NCBI RefSeq assembly: GCF_943734655.1
Contig: NC_071353.1
Span: 81,875,104 to 81,939,103, forward strand
DNA: 64,000 nucleotides
Direction of reading: 5' to 3'
Source of the DNA: Sabethes cyaneus
Taxonomy: Eukaryota; Arthropoda; Insecta; Diptera; Culicidae
Position numbers and translations under genes: made by a program. The notes below the pieces were generated by a model. That model did no database searches. It had not been told where the DNA came from and worked only from the letters and a program-made list of their open reading frames with translations. Below are positions 1 to 9,816 of the stretch, in pieces. How positions within the stretch are numbered: the stretch's first letter is position 1; the number at the start of each line of letters is the position of its first letter.

Positions 1-80
1 CAACTTTGCTGAATATAGTATACCTCTATGTTTGCTTGTTTAGGAACTGTAGAACTTTGATTATAAAAAACTACAAAGTA

Positions 81-1174
81 TACAGCCCTAAGGGTTGTAC
101 GAAAGGTGACGTAGGACTATATCAGATTATTAAAGACTAATGTAAACTGCATTTCTAGAATCCGTATGTTTATAAGAATCTGTGAGTGCAATTGTTTAAT
201 TGAATGTTTAAACGAGAAGGGCGAAATATTCAGATCCAATTCTTCATTGAATGCAGTGGTAGCTATGAAAATACGTGGACGGGGGTTCATAAATACAACG
301 CCTGCAGCCATTGAGACATAGAGATTTCTTTTAAAAATCACTTGTGTGCATCACAAATAATAATAATAATAAATTGAAATAATAATAAATGAACAGCCCA
401 CAGATTATTGTATGAAATAGCAACGCATGACATGTTTTAATAATCGTACTTTAACTAGCTTGTTGCCTTTAAAAGGGCCATTGGTTACAAATAACATAAA
501 AACCAAAGCACGTTCATCGCAAATATGACGTGCCATTCGAATGTCGTTCTCTTATGACATGAATGGCAACAGGCACGTAAGTTAGCGGTGTCGATTGACT
601 GTCTCTTACTCCGAGAAGGTTTTACTAGTCTACTTTCACAGCTTACCGCTTGTTACATAGCAGAAAATATGGCAGATATGCAAAAATTTCTGTTTTATTT
701 GTATGAGAGTCCTTATCCACAGGGGTGAGGGTTCCATTTGGTTTGGCTCCATTTGGTTGATTAGTTCTCGAGTTATGAGGATATTTGTATTTCATTTGTA
801 TGGGAGCCCCCCCCCCCTCTTAGAATGGAAAGGGGTCTCAGTACACTATAGAAAAAATTCTTACTTCCAAAAACCCCCACATGCCAAAATTTTGTTCCAT
901 TTGCTTAATTAGTTCTCGAGTTTTGAGGAAATTTGTGTTCTTTTTGTATAGGAGCCCCCCCTCCTCTTACGCCCTGCTTAAAATTGCTCTCTTACCCCTC
1001 AGAAAATTGCTGTTCATTTTATCTATCTAACGACATATAAACTGTTCAGTTTCGTTCAGTAGTTTAGTAGTTATTACCATTTGAAATCTTTCATTCAAAC
1101 GTTACACTTCTATTTTCGTTTTCACAAAGTGCTACCCAGTCCCAGTATAGTAAACAAAGACGTAGTCCTACGTC
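81..1174. mobile_element. Dispersed inverted-repeat element, copy 1
   Basis: The left end carries GACGTAGGAC (108-117) just inside a GGGTTGTAC motif, and the right end carries GACGTAGTCCTACGTC (1159-1174), an inverted match. The body is a diverged duplicate of 31600-34990 and, inverted, of 35200-35640. It lacks the two insertions seen in the second copy and so serves as an empty-site reference. It includes about two diverged units (700-970) of the TTCTCGAGTT(A/T)TGAGG repeat. No protein is recognisable. Exact ends and target duplication were not resolved. Confidence 0.5.
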
Positions 1175-1180
1175 AAAATA

Positions 1181-2228
1181 CCTTAATTTTGACTACGAAT
1201 TACTCGACTGCCAGCAGACGGATACATTTTAAACATTTTACATTGGCTAGTTTTGCTGCATACAGACACCATTTTTCCATATGAAGAAACGAGAGAAAAT
1301 TCCACTTGGGGTCAATTGCGGTACACCTCGCATGCTAATTGTTTCGTTTCTGTGATGGCGGTTTAAGCTGATCTATTTTTCAAACAATTTAAATTGTTAA
1401 TGCATTGAATAATTATGACATTTTGCTCAGAATAAGTTTATTGAAGAATATTCGTTAGTTAAACAACGATTAAATTAAAGTTCATCGCCGGAGTAGAACA
1501 ATCTTGACTCAACATAATTTTAAGCATGCTAGTGACAAATACCGTCACCTGAATGCCATATTGTACAAGTCATACGTGTTACGCATGACGTGACGTATGT
1601 TACGTACTGTAACTTTATAACAATATGGCGTTGAAAAACCTACACGTGTTGTACAAAATACAACAGCGTGAGTAACCGAAGGTTAATAAAAATTGATTAA
1701 AATTATTCAAGAAAACTCTATTGATGTGAATCAAATAGAATGGCATTACAGGAAATTATGCATAGTTCAAAAACCTATAAACTAGACCTTTACTAGGCAA
1801 TGTATATGTTAAATAATAAGATTTCCTCTTACAACTTACTTTTATTTGCACTTACTCAAATTAATAACAACTTACTTATCCTTACTCAGCAATTACATGA
1901 AAAAAGGATCTATCAAAATTTAAAAGTGTTCCTATTTTGTTCAAAATTTGTAAACTTATTCAATTTTCAAAAATTTTATGTAAACCAACGCATTACGCAA
2001 CGTTAACCAATAGATGAATTATGTTCCGAAAACGTGTCGATTTCTATCTCAAATACCAAGTAATACCGTATAACAAAGGTTCCTTTCACCACTAGGTGGA
2101 TTAAATCGGGTTTTTCTATTGTTTATGCACGCCGCAACACACTTTTTCGTTTGATTTTTTTTTGCTTACAGCACCAGCCGAAAAGAAAAACTTTCCACTG
2201 GCCTCATGCCGTAAAATAAAAAAAACTA
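1181..2228. other. AT-rich stretch without recognised features
   Basis: No convincing ORF, RNA gene or repeat with a partner in the window was seen. A short cluster of ACGT-containing words around 1568-1610 is locally palindromic. The open frames here are short and of random composition. Confidence 0.4.
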
Positions 2229-2236
2229 TCACTTAC

Positions 2237-2459
2237 CGCGATAAAAACCAATGTTTCTCGTCGCCACTTTAAAGTCTTTTGAGTGTGTCCGGGTAAAGCC
2301 GGGAATCCAAAGAGGTAGAAAAGATGTAAATCCAATCAGATGGTGAAATGCAGATCCTCTAAAATCGTAGATAGTTGTAGTATAATGGAGTTCGGATGAT
2401 GACACTTGACACCTTTGTTCACGTTGTAAGATCAACTTAGACTGCCGAGACCGGCTCAT
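2237..2459 (-). CDS. Possible short first coding exon (speculative)
   Basis: A minus-strand ATG at 2459 opens a frame of about 75 codons, and the sequence at the left boundary reads CGCG|GTAAGT, a good splice donor (intron starting at 2236). No family is recognised and no downstream exon was identified before the repeats to the left. It could equally be chance. It is listed because the donor falls in frame and the stretch does not resemble the surrounding mobile elements. Confidence 0.15.
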
Positions 2460-2524
2460 GTATTCTACTTTTTATCGGATGACAGTGTTGCCAGAAAGAC
2501 TGCTATAATTAATCGATATAATTG

Positions 2525-2640
2525 ATCGATTTCGATCACACACACACATACACACACAGACATTGCTCAGTTCGTCGAACCCTGTCGATTGGTATATGTG
2601 GCTCGGCCCTCCGGGCCTCAGATCGATTTCGTGTTTTTCG
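2525..2640. repeat. Fragment of the CA-array element
   Basis: A short interrupted (CA)n tract is followed by a GCTCAGTTCGTCGAA-type segment and a GGCCCTCCGGGCC-type segment. The same order follows the giant AC array at 52697-52760 (GCTCAGTTTTCGAAACTGAG, then GGCCCGCAGGACC), so this is a diverged end of the same dispersed element. Confidence 0.5.
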
Positions 2641-2696
2641 ACCAATTTGTAAACCTTTGTTATAGTATAACAACGGTAATAGTATAACAAAAGTAA

Positions 2697-2862
2697 AAAG
2701 GACTAACGGCTGGCAATTTTGCAAATAAATATAATTAGTATTTACAAAAACAAAAAAAAATGAAGAAAAAAAAATCAACGCCAAAAGAATGAAGAGAAAT
2801 AAATTAAACTAAGCCCTTTTATATATCACCAGGCCAAAAGCCATGTTTTGTTGGATGCCAAA
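2697..2862 (-). mobile_element. Leader fragment of a gypsy-2-related element
   Basis: This segment matches the gypsy-2 5' leader (about 22371-22551), including the primer-site region, which here has a substitution (ATGCCAAA rather than GCGCCAAA). Homology stops abruptly near 2697, so the internal part of this older element is missing or displaced beyond the window. Confidence 0.65.
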
Positions 2863-4414
2863 TGTAACAGGTCCGCCTTTTCGCTTTCGCCTTTTCGCGA
2901 TTATTAAGCGGGTGGCTTAAGCGCCACTCTCCGAAGGAGAGACCACCCACCGAGATTAACGGTTGCCCAGTCTGAGACCCTCGCAGGGCGAGGTTCACTT
3001 TTATCCCGAGTTCGGGAAGGGAAGCGGGTTGGCAGATGTAAACACGTGATGCTATACTCCGTATGGCTACGTCACAAAACTTTACCTACAGTACAACCTG
3101 GCACTTAAAAACAACAGTTTTTGAATTCCCGCAAGACAGCAAAAGTGACGGGGTTTATCATCACTGGCTGAGTCCAGTTTCCACCTAAAAATGCCCGCAA
3201 AATGATTGGAGAGTGTCTTTGACTGATTTCGGAGTCAGCCTCCCCGGTAAAAGAATGACCAAAAGCTAAGAGAAAACGAAAACCGAACACATGAAAATCC
3301 CTTCAAGCTAACCACATGGAGGTTCCTCTCATTGACTTAGACGCTTACTTATACCTTACTACTGCAGTTTATATTTCTGAATGGCATTTGATGAAACCAA
3401 ATGTAGCATTACACCTAGTTAAGTAAAATTTAGATTTGGTTTAGGTTTAGGTTTAGGTTTAGGTAAAATTTAGATTGAGCAGCCTGTCGTTTCGACGGTC
3501 TGCTCCGAATTATGCTAGTTGAGTCGAAGTGAGAAAGAGTACCAACTTGTGGTACGTTTAGTAAATGTGAGTACTTGAGTGCCACTGAGTTGTTTGTCCA
3601 CTGGAACTCGGGATAGGTTGGAAAGTTATGTGGGAGCGGGTGGTGGCGACGAGTACGCACCTCCCCAAGATGAGTCAACTCTTGTTCGGCAATTTGCCCA
3701 AAGAAAAAAGGAGGATTCGGGTTCGTTTCTGGCTTCAAGAGAAACGGTTCGGTTGGATCCGAAACTTCGGATGCAAGAAACCAATACCTTAAATTGCTTC
3801 GCGGTGTCTCCGTCGTTAACAAATAACTTTGGAAAAACGGACTTTCGTAAATGATTACGTAGCTCCGGTTAAGGTGTATTTTACGATGCCTCGCTGATCT
3901 GAGGGACAGCAAACTGTTACTCTGCCACTTTGTTCTAGACCGTGGGAGAGTTCGGCAGAGTTTAAAGTTTTCTTGCTTCGCGCCGCGTAGTGATCCAAAG
4001 GTATCACATGTAAGGGTAAAATAGTTTAGTTAGTGATTCTCAATATAGTTTTTCTTTTAGATAGATTAGCTCGTTAATTCGTTTCTGGTGGCAGTAGTTT
4101 AGTGCAGATTTTTTCAAGTCGGAATAGCGGGTAATCCGAATTCCGGTAAAAGGTATAGGAAGCGTTAAATAAGAAGAGTGCAAGTGCGTGAGGTTAATTC
4201 CGACATTACGATGTCGGCCGTATCTTTTGTGCAGGTAGAAAGTGCTGCAGACTGGAAGCCGCGCTCGGGTCAGCACGTTCCCGCCTTCGCGGGACACCGA
4301 GCATACCACGCGGATCGCAGCATTCACAGGAGGTATCACGTAAAACCATGGTAGTGAGTACGATTTAATTCTTTTTGTCATGCGCCTGTACAAAATTTTC
4401 CTCTCCGCATATAT
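2863..4414 (-). repeat. LTR3, left part (old long LTR, gypsy-2 relative)
   Basis: 2863-3290 matches the first about 430 bp of the gypsy-2 LTRs (9817 and 22552) with many substitutions. The rest, 3300-4414, has no counterpart in the gypsy-2 LTR and no recognised gene. A short (TTTAGG)4-like tract lies at 3437-3463. The LTR is interrupted at 4414 by gypsy-1 and resumes at 24804, as the ATAT duplication (4411-4414 and 24804-24807) shows. Confidence 0.6.
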
Positions 4415-4627
4415 TGAAACGACTGATTGTTTCGCATTATTTTATTACTAAAAGTCGCGGAGTGAACAATAAATTTTATATAATTTTTAAGTAAACTTTT
4501 ATAATTAGGACCGTTCAATAAGGCTATCAGTCCAAGACTGCCCATTTCTCTCCATCGCGTACACGGCTGCAGCCTCTTCGTCGAATTCGTCTCAATTTTT
4601 CCCAGGGTTGAAGCCTATGGCGTTACA
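4415..4627 (-). repeat. Gypsy-1 3' LTR
   Basis: 213 bp, beginning TGTAACGCC at 4627 on the minus strand and ending TTTCA at 4415. It is the partner of 24591-24803. The purine tract 4628-4640 (GAGGGGGGGAG on the minus strand) directly precedes it. Confidence 0.9.
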
Positions 4628-5225
4628 ACTCCCCCCCTCAGCAACTGCATTGGCATGAAAATCACCAGTTGCGGCCAATCCACATCGCTGAACAAACGGT
4701 TTTACGAGATTTATATGAAACATTCCTCTGGGTTTTTTGGTTTCCGGGTGTCTAAGAATATATACATCATCTCGAAAGATCTGATGTATCTCGTAAGGGC
4801 CTTCATACATATTGAAAAACTTCTTCACCACAGAGTCTGCTTCCGATGATATAGGGTTATCCTTTAAAAGCACTAGATCACCTACACTGAAATATACAGT
4901 CTGCTGCTTGGCCCCCTGATTCCTGCGTATGGCTTTTTTTCGAAGCTCCACCCGAACCTTGTCATAGTTTACAGTGTATGGTCCACATTCAGGAAATTTA
5001 ATTAACTCTCTCATCGCATCCTTAGGTAAGTTTCATATTGCAACTCGTGAGGTGTAGCCCCTGTGGACTCGTGATGAGCACAATTTATCCATTCTGCGAA
5101 CCGACCCAAATTTGTAGCCCAACTGCGATGATTCTGCTGGCAATACGCGCGACATAATCTAGACAATTCGCGCATTGTCCGTTCCACTGGGTTTGCTTGT
5201 GGATGGCGTACAGACGTAAAAACCA
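4592..5225 (-). pseudogene. Gypsy-1 integrase, C-terminal part
   Basis: The segment continues the integrase core with the catalytic-glutamate region (HPQANPVERTMREL) and runs into a C-terminal domain with VYFSVGDLVLLKDN and YEGPYEIHQI motifs typical of Ty3/gypsy integrases. Two overlapping frames meet near 5011-5025, which indicates a frameshift. The last frame reads through the polypurine tract and about 35 bases into the 3' LTR before stopping at 4592. The upstream part was separated by the hairpin element at 5226-5475. Confidence 0.8.
4628..4640 (-). promoter_or_regulatory. Gypsy-1 polypurine tract
   Basis: The minus strand reads TGAGGGGGGGAGT immediately upstream of the TGTAAC start of the 3' LTR, the expected position for second-strand priming. 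Confidence 0.8.
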
Positions 5226-5475
5226 TAAAAAAGAAGAAAACAAAAACTTATTTATATCCTTTAACTCTACTACTGTATTTTATTGATAAATACGTTAGAC
5301 TTAACAGTCTAAGTTAGTTAGATACTGATGAAGGTCTCACGTCGAGACCGAAATACGTATTTATCAATAAAACACAGTAGTAGAAATAAAGGATATAAAT
5401 AACTTTTTGTTTTCTTCTTTTTTATTGTTTCAGGTATTCTACTAAGACGCTCAAATAAACATTAGTTAATTCGTT
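5226..5475. mobile_element. Asymmetric hairpin element, copy 1
   Basis: A 250-bp insertion bounded by a perfect 9-bp duplication TAAAAACCA (5217-5225 and 5476-5484). Inverted arms at 5226-5294 and 5355-5424 are nearly complementary. Beyond the right arm lies a one-sided tail of about 50 bp containing TATTCTACTAAGACGCTC. The hairpin at 50996-51173 has the same layout and a closely similar tail. There is no coding capacity. Confidence 0.8.
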
Positions 5476-6451
5476 TAAAAACCAGTTTGATCCCATGTTC
5501 CTTCAAAGTCCTGCTCCAAAACTTCGCGGTAAACTGTGTCCCTTGATCGCAGAGTACAGCTGCAGGCTTGCCAAGGTTTTGTATGCGTCGATCTAGCTTT
5601 TTCCAAAGTATGGTGGCTGTGGGCTTTTTGATTGCATCGAAGGTCACGTATTTAGTGAACATATCGATAGCTACAAATACGTAGCGAACTCCTGCGGGTC
5701 CAGGTGGAAGTGGTCCAAAAAGATCTACCGAAAGGATTTCGTTTGGTCCATCTGTAAGAAAGCTGCGTGTATTGCCCTGCAAGGTAAATGATGCTGGTTT
5801 GGACCGCTGGCAAGTGAAGCAAGATCGAATATAAGCTTTAGTGTGCTTGCGCATTCCCCGCCACCAGACAGATTTCACCATTACTTTAAAAGTCTTCTGC
5901 AGCCCAAAATGCCCGGATTGGTCGTGGTAAAATCGTAGGACAACTTCAATCATTGAAGTAGGTACCGCTATGCGCCACCCGTCTACTCGAAGTTGGCTGA
6001 CAAACAATACTGCTTTAGTCTTCAATATTTTCATATTTCCCAGCTGCTGTATGTTTTCATTGGCTGCGTTCCACATCTTAGCAAGTTTCTGATCATTCGC
6101 CTGATAGAAAGGTAATTTATTCATACCCTTTCTGAAATCTTTCTCCTCTGGTGACAATCGAGCGATTACCATTCGTCTTTCAGTAGGCTTAGTTGTCGCA
6201 CCCATCGCGTACTGCGGGAAACGGGAAAGAGTGTCTGCTAATCCATTATCTTCTCCTCGGCAATGTTCGATGTCGAAGTCAAACTGTTGTAAAAACAAAA
6301 TCCATCGGGTCAGCCTCCCATTCAACAACTGACATCTCTTAAGAAATACTAGTGCCTTATGGTCGGTAAACACAGTAAATTGCGTTCCCAGCAAATATTG
6401 TCGCCATTTATTAAGCGACCAAACTACCGCCAATGCTTCCAACTCAGTCAC
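5476..6451 (-). pseudogene. Gypsy-1 RNase H (end) and integrase (zinc-binding and core)
   Basis: The N-terminal 80 residues carry RNase H signatures (TELEALAVVWSLNKWRQYL, FTDHKAL, LADTLSRFP). An HHCC zinc-binding region follows (HDQSGH...CFTCQRSK), then the integrase core with the first two catalytic aspartates in LSVDLFGPL and VLCDQGTQF. The frame runs into the hairpin insertion just after the second aspartate; the glutamate lies in the next segment. An apparent frameshift near 6451 separates it from the rest of RNase H. Confidence 0.85.
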
Positions 6452-6651
6452 CGTATAACCGGTTCGAGTACTCGACTAGCGTAGGAAATAACCATTCGAT
6501 CCCCTTGGTCATCCCACTGGAAAAGGACAGCTCCCAAACCAGTATACGAACTGTCCGTCTGCACACAAAACTGTTTGCCATACAGTGGATATCGAAGCGT
6601 AGTGTGTCTCAAGAAAAGGTCTTTTACCTTCTTAAAGGTTTCACGTGCTAC

Positions 6652-7524
6652 CTATGTGTATATCATCTCGACCCCGTTTCGCAACAAATCATACACAGGC
6701 TTCGCGGTGGCTGCAAAATTTGGTGTAAATCGGGAAACGTAACTCACGAGCCCTAAAAAACTTTTCAAGCTTCGCTGGTCAGTAGGTTCTGGAAAATTAG
6801 ATATGACTGACAGCTTTTCTGGGTCAACCGCTATTCCATCTTGCCCAACGATATGGCCTAAAAATTTAAGCCGAGTCTTACAAAATACACTCTTGCTGGG
6901 ACTGATGGTAAGTCCTGCATCCCGTAATTGTGTAAACAATCGTCTAAGGTGCGATAAATGCTCATCAAATGAAGTGGAGCACACTAACAGGTCATCTAAA
7001 TACTTTTCGATAAAATTCAGGATTTCGGGCCCCAAAACAATATCCCTGGAGAAGCTAGCGACTGCCGTGGTAAGTCCAAAGGGAAGTACATTAAAAACGT
7101 AGCTGCGTGTGTCGAATAGAAACCCGGTGTACTTACGATGCTCCCGTTTAATAAGTATTTGCCAATAAGAACTGGTCAAATCGATGAGCGAAAAAATGCG
7201 AGATCCCTCTAGTTTTTGGAGCATTCGATGAACTTCGGGAGGCTTCTCGTTATCTCTTTCCAACACTTTATGAAGACGACGAGCATCCAGGCAAACACGA
7301 ACCTCCGGATTTTTTTATGGTGGTCACCAGCGGGTTGACGTAGGCAGTAGGCTCTCTTGATATAATTCCCCACTCTTCCATTTTCGCGACTTGTTCTCGT
7401 ACATTGTCCATTTAACGATACGGAATAGGATACTGTTTCTGGTTGAAAGCGGTAACATCAGTAACTCGAATCTCGTACTCATAGAGTGAAGTGCGTCCCG
7501 GCTTGTCCGAGAATATATCAGCAA
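6652..7524 (-). pseudogene. Gypsy-1 reverse transcriptase
   Basis: The 204-residue open part (7266-6652) holds the palm domain: SLIDLTSSYWQI, VLPFGLTTA, the catalytic box YLDDLLV, KTRLKFLGHIV and the RNase H connection. Upstream, 7524-7324 holds the N-terminal RT in a different frame with a premature stop; the shift falls at a homopolymer near 7315 in front of the VCLDARRLHK motif. It would act with the neighbouring PR and IN in retrotransposition, but cannot be made intact here. Confidence 0.85.
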
Positions 7525-7566
7525 ATTCCTTTTTCAGATCACTCAATTCTAACTTCTGCTTCGTTG

Positions 7567-8958
7567 TCATTTCGAAATCGCCAGATAAGGCGATAAGTCA
7601 TCATAGGGTTTCGTTGGTGACTCTGGTTTCACATCGGCATCGATAGCATTCAGTTGGATGGGTACACCTAATGGTCCGGTATCCATATTAAACGGCAAAA
7701 CTAGTAATTTTCCGTTTATATCTAAAACTGCTTCTCGACTCTCGCACAATAGCTGAGCTATCAGGCGGTTCAACGTGTCCATGCCAAATATTAGTGGGCA
7801 GCACAGTTCATCCACCACTATTAAGGCCACATCAACCGACTCTCCACGTATTTTGATAGGGACGAATATTTGATTAGAAATTGTTTTTTTCTTCTTTCCG
7901 TAAGCACCTTGTATACAAGTTTTGTGTACCGGGAACTCACAAAATTTTGCACCTCTCGCTTTTAGCTCACAATATAAGGCTTTGTCGATGCAACTAAGCT
8001 CACTACCACTATCCAACAGCGAAGTCTTTTTTAAACTGTCAATATTCACTTCAATAATCGGTGATTTCTCAAACCGAATCGCTATCTCTCCTGTTTCAGC
8101 TTCCATTAGCAATTCATCCGAACCGAGAAAAATATTAGCAACAGGATGGGTTTTTAATTCTTGCTCTTCATCCATCTCCGCGATCGTGGCCCGAACATTT
8201 CTGTTTACTGGACCTTCATTCGATTGATTAGACATACTTCTCCAGTTTCTGCTACTAGGTCCCGCTTGTGCTGGAGCTTGGTTGTAATCATTGCGGCCTC
8301 GCCAATTAGAGTTAGCCCTTTGACTATTATTTTGGTAGTAGTCCTCTGTTTGAAGCAGAAAATATGCAGACGGTATATCTATACAGGAGCTCAAACGCAT
8401 CGCTACGTTCCGAGAAAAATGCTGTGTCAATTGTAAGATGAGGTCCAGCTCTGTCGGAGCAGTACTCAAATATCGCGCTTTTGCCACTAATCCTAGAAAA
8501 TATTCGGCCATTTTAGATGGACTACGGGGAGTATAACTGCCTCCTAATAGCTCTTCCCGAACTAATCTTCGAGCTCGCTGGCCCCAATAGTGTTGTAGAA
8601 AATGGGAGCTAAATTTCTCATAATCAGTTAACAAATAGCCGAATCCACGGGCCCAGATTTTTGCTGGTCCTCCCAAACACGATAAGGCGAGCTGTAAGCG
8701 GCAACGTGGATCCAACCGGGCATTAAAGATGTATAGTTCCAACTCTTGCAAAAATTCAACCGGATGGTTGGACTCAAGATCACCATCGAACGATGGTTTC
8801 AGACCGTCGTACGATTTTCCAGAGCACTGGCCACTAAAACTGTTCATATTTGTACTACCCGCATTCGAGGGCTGTTGTATCGTAATATTATTCGGAGGCC
8901 ATGCTGGATCATTTGCTTCTGTCCCACGTGTTATGTTTGGTGGGCTGGGCCTCTCCAT
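7567..8958 (-). CDS. Gypsy-1 Gag capsid and protease
   Basis: A 463-residue open frame. Residues about 50-200 form a capsid-like helical region (PVEFLQELELYIF, CRLQLALSCLGGPAKIW, HYWGQRARRLVREEL). An RG/N-rich segment follows (about 215-250) without a zinc knuckle. The aspartic protease (LLDSGSELSCID) lies near residues 310-325 and is followed by LIFGMDTLNRL. It overlaps the preceding Gag frame by 28 bp; whether that reflects a translational frameshift or a mutation cannot be told from this copy. Confidence 0.8.
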   Translation of the reverse strand: MERPSPPNITRGTEANDPAWPPNNITIQQPSNAGSTNMNSFSGQCSGKSYDGLKPSFDGDLESNHPVEFLQELELYIFNARLDPRCRLQLALSCLGGPAKIWARGFGYLLTDYEKFSSHFLQHYWGQRARRLVREELLGGSYTPRSPSKMAEYFLGLVAKARYLSTAPTELDLILQLTQHFSRNVAMRLSSCIDIPSAYFLLQTEDYYQNNSQRANSNWRGRNDYNQAPAQAGPSSRNWRSMSNQSNEGPVNRNVRATIAEMDEEQELKTHPVANIFLGSDELLMEAETGEIAIRFEKSPIIEVNIDSLKKTSLLDSGSELSCIDKALYCELKARGAKFCEFPVHKTCIQGAYGKKKKTISNQIFVPIKIRGESVDVALIVVDELCCPLIFGMDTLNRLIAQLLCESREAVLDINGKLLVLPFNMDTGPLGVPIQLNAIDADVKPESPTKPYDDLSPYLAISK

Positions 8959-9539
8959 TCGTTTGATTGCTGGAAAATGCTCAGATTGCCGTATTGACTA
9001 AATCCATGTGGCGGCTGGGCTAGCAAGGGTCTTGCAAACGGGATACGGTGCTGTTGTTCTTGCTGCAGTCGGGAAAACTGCATTGACTGAGATTGCTCCA
9101 TGACACTTATTTTGTTTGATAGCATTTCGACAGCTCCAGAAAGGCGAGTGATCGTGTTCATTATCGCATCGGTTGGTGAGGCAGTATTTTCGCCTTCTGC
9201 TGAGTTCTCATTTTCTGTAGAATTTAACTGCGGTTTTGGCATTTCTCGTGGCACAGGTGCCTCTCCCTCGTTCGTCGCCGCTGCTGGTCTAGACTGGTCA
9301 GGGCGATTATCACCTGCTGATGACATTGCGTTGTGTTGACTAAGAATCGGCACACTTGGAAGCACTCTCGAATGGTGAACTACGGAAGGATCCATTATGA
9401 TCGATGAGCAGGCTGAAAATCCGGCTGCGTAGGGCGATTCCAAGCTCCAACCAGAGATTTCTCCAAGACGGGGGTCCGGATAATTCATTGGTACAGAGGG
9501 GTAATGATCCTGTGTAAAAGTAAGATCCGGTAGACCCAA
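8931..9539 (-). CDS. Gypsy-1 Gag N-terminal region
   Basis: A 202-residue frame rich in P, S, N and Q, with a predicted coiled segment near residues 128-165 (AIMNTITRLSGAVEMLSNKISVMEQ region, quoted in part). It lies directly upstream of the capsid frame, overlapping it by 28 bp. An alternative frame starts at 9573 but resembles nothing. The gypsy-1 leader upstream is cut by the 3' end of gypsy-2 at 9816. Confidence 0.6.
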   Translation of the reverse strand: MGLPDLTFTQDHYPSVPMNYPDPRLGEISGWSLESPYAAGFSACSSIIMDPSVVHHSRVLPSVPILSQHNAMSSAGDNRPDQSRPAAATNEGEAPVPREMPKPQLNSTENENSAEGENTASPTDAIMNTITRLSGAVEMLSNKISVMEQSQSMQFSRLQQEQQHRIPFARPLLAQPPHGFSQYGNLSIFQQSNEWRGPAHQT

Positions 9540-9816
9540 ACGGTAACTTATTGAGTAATGGAACGCTACTCACCTTCTATAGGCTTTCGCATGCCTTGTA
9601 TAAGACTATATATCTGCTGTCAGGTATTTATTTCCAGAATGATAACACTAAATTTTCTGTCCGATAAGTTTTTAATTATTCAGTCCATTTAGACCGTAGA
9701 AATAATTTTCACTTTAATATTTGGTGTGGTTTTGATAATAATTTTACTAATTGCACGTGGTTTCATTGTTCGACTCTTTTGTTCGATGGTTATTGTTCTA
9801 TTTTATAAAGGCACTC

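Noticed and set aside
3437..3463. TTTAGG repeats resembling a telomeric motif
   Set aside because: Only about four copies, interstitial, inside an old LTR, and not the insect TTAGG unit; Diptera lack such telomeres.
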